Below, piece after piece: positions 28,111-35,622 of a stretch of DNA of 49,923 bases (its first letter is position 1; the number at the start of each line of letters is the position of its first letter). Where the stretch lies: positions 1 to 49,923 of the forward strand of contig NZ_NEDJ01000022.1 of the NCBI RefSeq assembly GCF_002114285.1. The letters run 5' to 3'. A program made the translations under genes and the position numbers. Origin of the DNA: Halorubrum ezzemoulense DSM 17463 (GTDB lineage: Archaea > Halobacteriota > Halobacteria > Halobacteriales > Haloferacaceae). Under the pieces are notes generated by a model. The model saw only the letters and a list, made by a program, of their open reading frames with translations, was not told the origin of the DNA and did no database searches.

Positions 28111-28805
28111 GGCGAATCAGCGAAGTTGTACCGCATGACGAGTTCGTCGTCGTCGATCTGGTCGGCCAGCTTGTCGACGAGCTCGTCGCGTTCGAGGTCC
28201 GAGAACTCCTCCAGCTCGTACGGCTTGACGGTGACGGGCGCGGCCTCGCCGTTGGCGACGCGCTCCTGTAGTTTCACGACGCCGTACACGAGCGCCTCGG
28301 GGCGGGGCGGGCAGCCGGGGACGTGGATGTCGATCGGGATGACCTCCTCGGCGCCCTTGATCACGTTGTACCCCTCCTGGAACGGGCCGCCGGAGATGGT
28401 ACACGAGCCCATGCCGACGACGAACTTCGGCTCGGGCATCTGGTCGTAGACGCGCTTCATCCGCGGAGCGAACTTCGAGACGATCGTCCCGGGGACGATC
28501 ATCACGTCGGCCTGCCGCGGCGAGGCGCGGGGGACGCCCGACCCGAAGCGGTCGAGGTCGTGTTTCACCGCGTAGGTGTGCATCATCTCGATGCTACAGC
28601 AGGCGATACCGAACTGTAGCATGAACATCGAGGAGCCCCGACACCAGTTCAGGAACTTGTCGAACTTGGTGAGGATGAACGGCGAGGAGCCGAACGCCTC
28701 GCGGAGCCGGGAGTTGAACCGGTCCCCCTGCCCGGTCATCCGGGCGTCCCTCGTCTCGGTTACGACCTGCGATTCGTCGGTGATAAACGGTTGATCGCTG
28801 CTCAT
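28107..28805 (-). CDS. nuoB: NADH dehydrogenase-like complex, subunit B
   Basis: 232 residues, carrying the terminal cluster N2 that hands electrons to the quinone. Cluster ligands are visible in the tandem cysteines ACCSIEMM, in GSCTISGG and in [10 protein letters not shown]. The first 45 residues are a polar halophile-specific extension. ATG 28805 is preferred over the longer frame because it shares one base with the nuoA stop (TAATG), and the longer frame would overlap nuoA heavily. Confidence 0.95.
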   Translation of the reverse strand: MSSDQPFITDESQVVTETRDARMTGQGDRFNSRLREAFGSSPFILTKFDKFLNWCRGSSMFMLQFGIACCSIEMMHTYAVKHDLDRFGSGVPRASPRQADVMIVPGTIVSKFAPRMKRVYDQMPEPKFVVGMGSCTISGGPFQEGYNVIKGAEEVIPIDIHVPGCPPRPEALVYGVVKLQERVANGEAAPVTVKPYELEEFSDLERDELVDKLADQIDDDELVMRYNFADSP

Positions 28806-29221
28806 TAGTTGATGTCCTCCGTCGTTTTTCTGCTGGTCGCGCGGGGGCTGCGGGCCCAGCTGATCGCCCCCGACCGCCACGCCCAGACGAGTCCGACCGC
28901 GAGGATTCCGACGAAGGCCAACATCGGCCACAGCAGGTCGGCCATCGGCACGCCGGCCTGGACGGCCGGGCGGTAGATGACAGCCCACGGGAACAGCAAC
29001 ACGGTCTCGATGTCGAACACGACGAACAACAGCGCGACCATGTAGTACTGGATGTTGAACCGGATGCGGGTTCCGCCCGTCGGGGTCTCGCCGGACTCGT
29101 AGGTGGTACTTTTACCGGTCTCAGGCACGCTCGGACGGAGCAGCGCCGACACTGTCATCATCGCTATCGGGATGAGCAGGCCGACGACCGCCAAGGCGCC
29201 AATCGCTATCCAATCGCTCAT
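28805..29221 (-). CDS. nuoA: NADH dehydrogenase-like complex, subunit A
   Basis: 138 residues with three membrane helices. Characteristic stretches are YESGETPTGGTRIRFNIQYY and ALLFVVFDIETVLLFPWAV. It is the first gene of the nuo operon. ATG 29221 has a GGAG ribosome-binding motif seven bases upstream and a TATA-like box at 29261-29270, so this mRNA probably has a short leader rather than none. No nuoE, nuoF or nuoG is present anywhere in the cluster. Confidence 0.94.
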   Translation of the reverse strand: MSDWIAIGALAVVGLLIPIAMMTVSALLRPSVPETGKSTTYESGETPTGGTRIRFNIQYYMVALLFVVFDIETVLLFPWAVIYRPAVQAGVPMADLLWPMLAFVGILAVGLVWAWRSGAISWARSPRATSRKTTEDIN

Positions 29222-29452
29222 ATAGGTCTCCGTAACGTGCTGGGGTTTGGACCGCCCCCTCATAAGCGTTGAGTCTTGTGCGTCCCCGCGTGTGCGGGCC
29301 GGTACCGGCCGTTCGCGGTCGAAGCGACGCCGAAGCGACCGAGAGTCCTCGATCGGCCCTCGATCGTGAACCCGCGTGCGAGTGGGGAGGGGGACGGTGA
29401 TTCGGTGGGAGACGAGGCATCCGGTTTTATAAACCGACGCGCGGTCGCGGTG
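29222..29452. promoter_or_regulatory. nuo operon promoter and flanking non-coding DNA
   Basis: On the minus strand, GCTTATG at 29262-29268 is a TATA-like box about 42 bases before the nuoA ATG, and GGAG lies before the start codon. The remainder up to 29421 is GC-rich and holds nothing I recognise. At 29422-29436 is a perfect inverted repeat, CGGTTT-TAT-AAACCG, whose core is a symmetrical TATA box about 25 bases before the repeat element that begins at 29453; read on the plus strand it could start a transcript there. Confidence 0.5.
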
Positions 29453-29547
29453 GCGCGTGCCTACGAGCGGGACGGAGGCCCGCGAGGCAGCACGCGCGAT
29501 GGAGCGGTGAGCGCTCGGAGAGCGCGAACAGCGAGGCTGGGGAGGCG
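29453..29547 (+). repeat. Interspersed structured repeat, copy 1
   Basis: About 95 bases that recur at 49768-49869. Both copies begin GCGCGTGCCT, share AGCACGCGCGA and GGTGAGCGCTCGGAGAGCGC, and continue to GCGAGGCTGGGGAGGCG. Copy 1 folds into two hairpins. In the first, GCGCGT with GCCT pairs with AGGC and ACGCGC (three-base bulge), with an inner CGGG/CCCG stem. The second, at 29511-29525, is GCGCTC-GGA-GAGCGC. It lies between the nuoA promoter and the 3' end of purE and encodes no credible protein. Similar sequences are, as far as I recall, frequent in Halorubrum genomes; they have no established function known to me. Confidence 0.8.
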
Positions 29548-29614
29548 TGAGGCACGGCACGGTCGCGGTCGAGGGAGACGCGAGTGGGCGGCCACGGAGC
29601 GGACGGACGCCCCC

Positions 29615-30223
29615 TCACCGGTCGCGGAACCCGTCGATACCGAGGTCGTGGAGGTCAGCGGAAACGTCCGCGACGCCCGCTTTCTGCCCGTCGTGGAGGT
29701 CGAGCAGTCGCTCTTCGACCTCGTCGTGTTCGCGCGCGAGCACCTGCGCCGCCGACAGCGCCGCGTTGTACGACTTCCCGGCGTCGACGGCGACGATCGG
29801 GGCCCCGGTCGGCATGCCGATCACGGAGTCGACCGACTTCTCTTGAACCGGCACGCCGATCACGGGGACCGGATACGCGATCGAGGCGGTCATGTTCGGC
29901 AGGTCCGCGGACTTCCCGCCCGCGCCTGCGACGATCACGTCCAGCCCGCGGGCCGTCGCCGTCTCCCCGTACGCGTACATCAGCTCTGGCGTCCGGTGCG
30001 CGGAGACGACGTAGCTCTCGTAGGTGAACCGCGCGTCCGGCGCGTCGCCGAAGTCGGTCTGCTCCGCGAAGCCGAGGTCGTCGAGCGCCTCGTAGGCGCC
30101 CTCCATGACGGGGAGGTCCGAGTCGGAGCCCATGATGATCCCCACGTCGGGGGTGGTCGACGGGTCGGCGTCCGCCGCAGCCTCCGATTCGAGCCGCTCG
30201 ATCAGGTCGTCTACCATGGTCAT
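29615..30223 (-). CDS. purE: N5-carboxyaminoimidazole ribonucleotide mutase
   Basis: 202 residues. PurE moves the carboxyl group of N5-CAIR to give CAIR in purine synthesis. Signature motifs are present: GSDSDLPVM near residue 32, SAHRTPE near 72 and AGGKSADLPNM near 100. It works directly after PurK, encoded upstream with one Nudix gene in between. The N-terminal 25 residues and C-terminal 40 are longer than in minimal bacterial PurE. ATG 30223 or the internal ATG two codons later could be used. All three genes of this unit share orientation. Confidence 0.94.
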   Translation of the reverse strand: MTMVDDLIERLESEAAADADPSTTPDVGIIMGSDSDLPVMEGAYEALDDLGFAEQTDFGDAPDARFTYESYVVSAHRTPELMYAYGETATARGLDVIVAGAGGKSADLPNMTASIAYPVPVIGVPVQEKSVDSVIGMPTGAPIVAVDAGKSYNAALSAAQVLAREHDEVEERLLDLHDGQKAGVADVSADLHDLGIDGFRDR

Positions 30224-30300
30224 GATCGGACGTTCGGCGGAGGGCTACAAGGAACTCCCGGATGCGGCGACGCCGGTGTGCTCCGTCTCCCGGACGGCGT

Positions 30301-30804
30301 TCAGAGGTACGGGCGGAGCAGGGCGCCGTCGTGGAGGGCGGTTGGGACCGCCTCGAACCACCGTGCGGCGCGGATCTCGTCGGGAGAGACACCGAGACCG
30401 GCGGCGTCGGGAATACGCCCCGCGGCGCGGGCCGCGTAGACGACGTACTCAGCCTCGAACGCGACCGCACCGCTCTCGGCGCCGACGTACGACTGCTCGA
30501 AGACGCCGACCGGGTCGTCGATCGCCGCGCCGAGTCCCGTCCCCTCGCGGCCCTCCCGCGCCCCCGCGGTCGGGGGCGACTCGTCGGGTTCGACCGCGCC
30601 GCCCGGAAGGACCCACCCGTCCGACCACGAGGTCTTCACGAGCGCAATCCGACCGTCGGGGTCGCGGACGCGGGCGGCGGCGGTCAAGCCGGTTCCCGCC
30701 TCCGCCCACTCCCGAAGGGCCTCGATCCGCTCTTCCGGGAGCCGGATCGACTGCGACTCGCGAGGGGCGCCTGGCGCGACGCCGCCGGGAGCGTTGTCAG
30801 ACAT
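30301..30804 (-). CDS. Nudix hydrolase with an altered Nudix box
   Basis: 167 residues. Nudix enzymes cleave nucleoside diphosphates linked to another group. The box, consensus G-x5-E-x7-R-E-U-x-E-E-x-G-U, runs from Gly69 to Leu91. The glycine, first glutamate (75), Arg83-Glu84 and Glu87 are kept, but the second glutamate of the EE pair is Gly88 and the hydrophobic position 85 is also glycine. Metal binding may be weakened or shared differently. The gene starts nine bases after the purK stop and precedes purE, so it is probably cotranscribed with the purine genes. A housekeeping role for damaged or surplus nucleotides is a guess. Confidence 0.82.
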   Translation of the reverse strand: MSDNAPGGVAPGAPRESQSIRLPEERIEALREWAEAGTGLTAAARVRDPDGRIALVKTSWSDGWVLPGGAVEPDESPPTAGAREGREGTGLGAAIDDPVGVFEQSYVGAESGAVAFEAEYVVYAARAAGRIPDAAGLGVSPDEIRAARWFEAVPTALHDGALLRPYL

Positions 30805-30813
30805 CGGGGCGAG

Positions 30814-31980
30814 CTACGCGTCGCGGAACGTCAGTCCGTCCCGGAGTTCTCGCGCGTGTGAGAGCAGCGCGTCGCGGTCGGCCCCGTCGTCGCTTCCGCC
30901 GGGCACGGTCAGATGCCCCATCTTCCGGAGCGGGTACACGTCGTCTTTGCCGTACCAGTGGAGGTCGGCGTCGGGCGCGGAGAGGACGGACTCGACGTTC
31001 CGGAGCGTCGCCGGTCCGGTCGCCTCTGCGTCACCGAGGACGTTCGCCGTGACCGCGGGCGCGACGAGGTCGGTCGGGCCGAGCGGCCACCCCAGCACGG
31101 CGCGGACGTGGTTCTCGAACTGCGAGGTGCGCGCGCCCTCGATCGTCCAGTGCCCGGAGTTGTGCGGGCGCGGCGCGATCTCGTTGACCAACACCTCCCC
31201 CTCGCGGGTCTCGAACAGTTCGATCCCGTAGACGCCCCGGCCGTCGAGGACCGCCAGTACGTCGCGGGCGACCGACTCCGCCTCGGCGACGACCGCGTCG
31301 TCGGCGCGGGCGGGACTGACGCTCTCGCGGAGGATCTCCTCGCGGTGGACCGTCTCCGTGACCGGGTACGTCCGCGTCTCGCCGTCGGCGCCTTTCAGGC
31401 CCATCACGGCGATCTCACGCTCGAAGTCGAGAAACTCCTCGGCCATCGCCGCGCCGCCAATCTGGTCGAGCGCGGCGGCCGCCTCGTCGGGCGTCTCGAC
31501 CGGGACGTTCCCGCGGCCGTCGTAGCCGCCCTCGCGGGCCTTCAGCATGACGCCGCCGAACTCCTCGACGACGCGTTCGAGCCCCTCGGCGGTGGCGACC
31601 GCGACGAACTCGGGGACCGGGATCCCCGCGTCGGCGAGCGCCTCCTTCTGGACCAGCTTATCCTGAATCGTCTCCAGCGTGGCCGGGTCGGGGTGGACCG
31701 GCACGTCGTGGTCCTCGCTCGCGGCCGCGAGGACCGCCGGGTCCGTGAGCTCGATCTCGAAGGTCAGGGCGTCGACGCGGGCCGCCAGTTCGCCGATCGC
31801 GTCCGCGTCGTCGAAGTCCGCGACGATCTGGTCGGCCGCGACGGGCGCCGCCGGACAGTCGGGCGTCGGGTCCAACACGACGAGGTCGACGCCGAGCGGC
31901 GCGGCGGCCTCGGCCAGCATTCGGCCGAGCTGACCGCCGCCGACGACGCCGAGCGTCGGCCCCGGAAGAGTGATCGACAT
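30814..31980 (-). CDS. purK: 5-(carboxyamino)imidazole ribonucleotide synthase
   Basis: 388 residues, an ATP-grasp enzyme that carboxylates AIR with ATP and bicarbonate to give N5-CAIR, the substrate of PurE. The N-terminus has a GGGQLGRML nucleotide-fold motif; LKAREGGYDGRGN is the ATP-grasp lysine loop, and VNEIAPRPHNSGHWTIEG holds the metal-binding glutamate and asparagine. ATG 31980 is chosen over a GTG-free longer frame because a TATA-like CTTATTCATC at 32003-32012 lies the usual distance upstream. It heads the purK-nudix-purE unit. Confidence 0.95.
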   Translation of the reverse strand: MSITLPGPTLGVVGGGQLGRMLAEAAAPLGVDLVVLDPTPDCPAAPVAADQIVADFDDADAIGELAARVDALTFEIELTDPAVLAAASEDHDVPVHPDPATLETIQDKLVQKEALADAGIPVPEFVAVATAEGLERVVEEFGGVMLKAREGGYDGRGNVPVETPDEAAAALDQIGGAAMAEEFLDFEREIAVMGLKGADGETRTYPVTETVHREEILRESVSPARADDAVVAEAESVARDVLAVLDGRGVYGIELFETREGEVLVNEIAPRPHNSGHWTIEGARTSQFENHVRAVLGWPLGPTDLVAPAVTANVLGDAEATGPATLRNVESVLSAPDADLHWYGKDDVYPLRKMGHLTVPGGSDDGADRDALLSHARELRDGLTFRDA

Positions 31981-32093
31981 GTGCGGGTCGGTACCCAACA
32001 GAGATGAATAAGTATTGCCAATCGACCCGTCGAATACACACAGATACGGATCAAAGCCGAGAGAGCTGCCTCGGTGCGTCGGAAGGACGGACG

Positions 32094-32192
32094 GGACGAA
32101 CCGACAGGCTGAGCGGGGGCCGAAGGGGACGGACCGACGAGCCGAACGAGGGGCGGACGGGACGAACCGACAGGCCGAGCGAGGGGCTGGGA
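32094..32192. repeat. 33-bp tandem repeat, three copies
   Basis: Three head-to-tail units of 33 bases start at 32094, 32127 and 32160. Units 1 and 3 share GGACGAACCGACAGG; unit 2 has diverged (GGACGGACCGACGAG). The array lies in the 219-base gap between the purK promoter and the stop of the duplicated-domain gene at 32200. The length is a multiple of three and a plus-strand frame stays open through it, but I see no support for translation. There are no spacers, so it is not a CRISPR array. It could be a slippage minisatellite. Confidence 0.8.
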
Positions 32193-32199
32193 GGGCGAG

Positions 32200-32934
32200 T
32201 CAGACGGAGATCCGTTCGAGGTCGCTCTCGAGTTCGTCGACGAACTCGTTGTACGTCTCGACGAAGCCGCGGAACCGGTCGGCGTACTCCCGGACGTCGG
32301 CCGCGGAGGGGGCGCCGTACTGCGAGAGGAGGTAGAGCCCACCGGACCCCCCGATCCGGAGGTACGAGACGGCCCCCTCGTCGTGTTTCAGCTCCCAGCG
32401 GTCGCCCTTGACGCGCGCGGTGAACGTCCCGTAATCGTCTCCCTCGTACCGGTGTATCTCCCCGGCGATCACCGCGCAGGTGTCGCGGATCTCGTCGAGG
32501 ACGCGGTCGCGCTCGGCCACCACGCCCTCGGTGGTCGCCGGCTCTGGGAACTCCGCGCTCACGCCGTCGAGGACGCCCGAGAGCGAGTCGACGTGCTCGT
32601 TCCACGCGGCAACGAACGCCGCGTAGTCGTCGAGCGCGGTCGAAAGCGCCGCCGGCTCCGGCGGCTGCTTCGTCGAGATCACGTACGTGTCCGAGCCCGA
32701 CTTCGGCGAGAACAGGAGGAACTCCAGCTCGCCAGCCTCGTGTTTCACCGTCCACTCGCCGCCGGGCGTCGAGAGCGTTTCGCGCCCGTAGTCACCGCCC
32801 TGGAGCCGCGCGAGCTGGTAGGCGATCCGCCCCGCGTGGTCGCGCACGGCGGCGACTATCTCGTCGCGGCGCTCCGCGACGGCTGCGGCGTCGCGCACGT
32901 CGAGGTCGATTCCGAGGTCTGCCTGCGTCGTCAC
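32200..32934 (-). CDS. Haloarchaeal protein with an internal domain duplication
   Basis: 244 residues, soluble and acidic. The two halves align at an offset of 119 residues: residues 20-124 and 140-243. Shared points are GDYG (47-50) with DDYG (166-169), Trp61 and Lys64-His65 with Trp180 and Lys183-His184, and WNEHVDSL (111-118) with YNEFVDEL (228-235). Each unit appears to have two helices flanking a beta sheet. I know of no function. The divergence between halves shows an old duplication. No operon partner is obvious: purK is downstream and the tubulin-like gene ends 96 bases upstream. Confidence 0.78.
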   Translation of the reverse strand: MTTQADLGIDLDVRDAAAVAERRDEIVAAVRDHAGRIAYQLARLQGGDYGRETLSTPGGEWTVKHEAGELEFLLFSPKSGSDTYVISTKQPPEPAALSTALDDYAAFVAAWNEHVDSLSGVLDGVSAEFPEPATTEGVVAERDRVLDEIRDTCAVIAGEIHRYEGDDYGTFTARVKGDRWELKHDEGAVSYLRIGGSGGLYLLSQYGAPSAADVREYADRFRGFVETYNEFVDELESDLERISV

Positions 32935-33030
32935 GGGTTCACTGGGCGCGCCACTCGGTTAACCGGTTCGGGTCGGCGTCCGGTCCGCGGTTGTCTATCT
33001 ACGCTTCCCCGCCGATCAGCGGCGGCGCAG

Positions 33031-34227
33031 TCACTCGATCGTCTCGCGTATCGCTCGAATCCGCTCCGGCTCGTCGAGCCCCGAGCGGATCACGACCGCC
33101 GAGACGGCGTCGCCGTCGGCGACCGGCGCGTCGCCGCTCAGTATCGCGTCCGAGCCGGTCTCGTCGGCGAGCCAGCGCCGCCCGTCGGCGATCGCCTCTC
33201 GGTTGAGCCACGCGGGCGGGCCGCCGACCACGAGGAGGGTCCGGTCGGCGCGCCCGCCGGCGACCTCGATCGTGTTCTTCCCGCGGGTCGCCTTCCGGAT
33301 GACCGTCTCGATCGCCGACACCGCGGCGCTCGTGTCCACCTCGGCGGGCTCATCGGAGCCGAACAGCCCGAGCCCAAATCGGGACCCCGAGTCGGGCGGG
33401 TCCACCGCCTGCGTCGCGTGGCCGATCGCCGCGATCTCGCCGTTGCTCCCCACGGCGCGCGCGATGTCGCTCGCGTCGAGCACCTGCTGTGGCGTCTCCG
33501 TTCCGTCCGGCGTCTCGCCGGCGCCGAACAGCGCCGCGATCCGTTCGGCGGCGACCTCGTTCAGTCGCCCGCGGGCGTCCCCGAGCGTCTCTCTAGATCG
33601 GATCCACGCCGCGTTGTCGAAGGGGAAGACCGCCGCGCAGCGGTCCGAGAGCGCGTCGAGCGTCCGCGCGGCGTTCCGCTCGGCCAGCGGCCGATGGAGC
33701 GTCGGCGGCGCCGGGTCGCCGCCCGGTCCCGCAGCATCGGCCCCGTCGGTAGGCGCGCCCGCGGGGCCGTCCGACGCGCTCGCGGGACCGCCGTCGTCCG
33801 GTTCCTCCGTCTCGCCCGGCGTCGGGAGGAACCCGAAGGCGTAGACGGGGGCGTCGTAGAGCCGGGAGAGCTCCTCGGCGAGCGCAGGGGCCGCGCCCGC
33901 GCCGGCCGCGCCGCCGAGGCCGACGACGAGCAGGAACGCCTCCGCGAGGGAGGGCCGCTGGTCGTCCAGCGCCCTGCCGAGTTCGCTCGCGTGGGCGTCG
34001 CCGAGCCGGCGGCCCGCGTGGAGGTCGCCGCCGAGCCCGTCCCCGCCCGCGGCGTCGCCGAACCGGTACCGACGCTCCTCGCCGAGGGCGTCCAGCGCCC
34101 CGAGCGCGTCGATGTCCGTGTCGAAGGCGTGAACGCCCGCGAGGAACGGATCGCCGCCGCGGTCGGCGGCGAGTCGGTCGGCGATCCGCCCCCCGGCCCC
34201 GCCGAGGCCGATGACGTGTAGTCGCAT
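33031..34227 (-). CDS. Divergent tubulin/FtsZ-superfamily protein (CetZ-like)
   Basis: 398 residues. The N-terminus GLGGAGGRIAD and the later GLGGAAGAGAA (103-113) correspond to the first loop and the tubulin signature GGGTG[ST]G, but the threonine is replaced by alanine. A loop resembling the catalytic T7 loop, VLDASD, keeps both aspartates, and IGHATQ matches the FtsZ IGEA region. A Gly/Pro/Asp-rich insert of about 50 residues follows residue 137. The family comprises GTP-dependent filament proteins (FtsZ for division, CetZ for cell shape); this member may bind nucleotide differently or act as a partner. A perfect dyad sits inside its promoter (34233-34251). Confidence 0.78.
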   Translation of the reverse strand: MRLHVIGLGGAGGRIADRLAADRGGDPFLAGVHAFDTDIDALGALDALGEERRYRFGDAAGGDGLGGDLHAGRRLGDAHASELGRALDDQRPSLAEAFLLVVGLGGAAGAGAAPALAEELSRLYDAPVYAFGFLPTPGETEEPDDGGPASASDGPAGAPTDGADAAGPGGDPAPPTLHRPLAERNAARTLDALSDRCAAVFPFDNAAWIRSRETLGDARGRLNEVAAERIAALFGAGETPDGTETPQQVLDASDIARAVGSNGEIAAIGHATQAVDPPDSGSRFGLGLFGSDEPAEVDTSAAVSAIETVIRKATRGKNTIEVAGGRADRTLLVVGGPPAWLNREAIADGRRWLADETGSDAILSGDAPVADGDAVSAVVIRSGLDEPERIRAIRETIE

Positions 34228-34232
34228 ACGTA

Positions 34233-34251
34233 CCCCGGTCGTCGACCGGGG
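34233..34251. promoter_or_regulatory. Perfect dyad in the promoter of the tubulin-like gene
   Basis: CCCCGGTCG, one base, CGACCGGGG: nine perfectly paired positions on each side. On the minus strand a TATA box (ATTTATC, about 34251-34257) precedes it and the ATG is at 34227, so the dyad lies between TATA box and the expected start of transcription. A protein bound here would block transcription initiation; if the mRNA starts upstream, it would instead fold as a hairpin. Confidence 0.65.
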
Positions 34252-34324
34252 ATAAATGACTTCGGCTCGCCGCGGCCGACGGGTTAGACGGCCGAGTGGT
34301 CCGACGACCGCGCGCTCGACACAC

Positions 34325-34374
34325 CGGGCCCCGCGAGGACTCAGAATTCGGGGCCCCGCGACGACTCAGAATTC
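34325..34374. repeat. 25-bp tandem duplication at a stop codon
   Basis: Two consecutive 25-base copies, 34325-34349 and 34350-34374, with three differences, each ending in GAATTC. The second copy includes the stop codon of the transporter gene that follows (TGA at 34366-34368), and the first carries a duplicate of the same context. The GGGCCCC cores are self-complementary. It may act as a terminator for that gene. Confidence 0.75.
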
Positions 34375-35469
34375 GTCAAGCCGACGCTGGCCGGCGGGGA
34401 CCTCGGACCCCGGGTCCGGCTCCACGCCGAGCAGGCGCAACAGCGCGGTGTCCGCGAACGTCAGCGCCAACACGAGGATGATCGGCGCGAGGAACAGGCC
34501 GTGGAAGCCGAACACGACCGGGCCGAAGATGTACGCGAGCATGAGCAGCCCGACGTGCGTCGTCTCGCCGCTGAAGTACGGTCGGAGGACGATGTCCGGG
34601 ACGGTGTCGACGACCACGACCGCGACGGCGAGGAACCCGGCAACGTAGACGAGCAGCGAGACCTCGCCGTCGAGCGCGACGGGGACAGACATCGCCGCCG
34701 CGAGCGGGATGTAGACGATCTTCATGCCGATCACGGGGATCAGACTGGCGACGCCGGTGAGCGCGCCCGCGAGCGTCGGGTACGGGATCTCGACCGCGGC
34801 GGGGGCGACCGCGTTGTACCCGAGGTAGGTGACGACCGCGATGACCCCGATGGCGATCACGTTGAGGAGGTTCCCGTACAGCACCGCCTCCAGTTCTGCG
34901 TCGGCGGTCTCGAGGTACTCGCGGACGATCGCGTCGTCGTCGAAGCTGAGCAGCCAGTCGTGGAACTTGTCGCCGTCGATGAGCAGGTAGTAGGTGACGA
35001 CCACGGTGATGAGCAGGTTCAGGGCGAGCCCGGAGACCGTGCTCGCTAGGAGCGACGCCTGCTCGGAGACGAGGTCGATGAGCGGGTCGAACTGCCCGGA
35101 GCGGTACGCGGTGAGCAGTTCGTCGGCCGTCGGGTTCGACAGCTCCGCGAGGTCCCCGATCACCGAGTTCTCCGCGCCGATGGTGTCCGCCACGGGGTAC
35201 TGTTCGATGAACCGCCGCGCCTCCAGGATTAGCAACACCAGCGTGTAGCTCACTAGGCCGATGAGCGGGACGCCGATGAGCGACAGCGACACGACCGCGC
35301 GCACCCGAGACGGGAGCCGGAAGCGTTCGAGCCGGTGGTAGAAGCGCCGCGTCGAGTAGTAGAGGAAGACGGCGACGGTGAGCGGGGCGACGAACCGATA
35401 AGCCACGTAGCCGGCGACGATCGCGACCGCGAGGCCGAAGAGGGCGACGACGAACCGCTTCTCGTCCAT
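34366..35469 (-). CDS. AI-2E/PerM-family transporter
   Basis: 367 residues with about eight membrane helices in the family layout: two helix pairs around a large loop (residues 60-170 here), then a conserved second half with YIFGPVVFGFHGLFLAPIILV close to the end. The family contains autoinducer-2 exporters and sodium/proton or other efflux proteins, so the substrate is unknown. Its promoter shows a good TATA box, GTTTATACC, about 27 bases before the ATG. Transcription is divergent from the NYN gene. The last codon and stop lie within a duplicated 25-base sequence. Confidence 0.85.
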   Translation of the reverse strand: MDEKRFVVALFGLAVAIVAGYVAYRFVAPLTVAVFLYYSTRRFYHRLERFRLPSRVRAVVSLSLIGVPLIGLVSYTLVLLILEARRFIEQYPVADTIGAENSVIGDLAELSNPTADELLTAYRSGQFDPLIDLVSEQASLLASTVSGLALNLLITVVVTYYLLIDGDKFHDWLLSFDDDAIVREYLETADAELEAVLYGNLLNVIAIGVIAVVTYLGYNAVAPAAVEIPYPTLAGALTGVASLIPVIGMKIVYIPLAAAMSVPVALDGEVSLLVYVAGFLAVAVVVVDTVPDIVLRPYFSGETTHVGLLMLAYIFGPVVFGFHGLFLAPIILVLALTFADTALLRLLGVEPDPGSEVPAGQRRLDEF

Positions 35470-35622
35470 GGGCCACGGTCTTCAGGGCTCGGTATAAACT
35501 ATGGTGGTCGTAACGGTCCCGTCCGCCGGGACCGCACGGGGAGTCGTGCGCGACGGGACCGACCGCGGGTGGCGGTCGCGCCGATCCCAAAACCCCTAAC
35601 GGCGGGGGGTGAATGGAGACCC

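Noticed and set aside
29450..29560. Small protein gene in the interspersed repeat
   Set aside because: A plus-strand frame runs through it and beyond, but composition is low complexity and the sequence is explained by the repeat and its hairpins.
32094..32192. CRISPR array
   Set aside because: The 33-base units abut with no spacers and there are only three; no cas gene is present.
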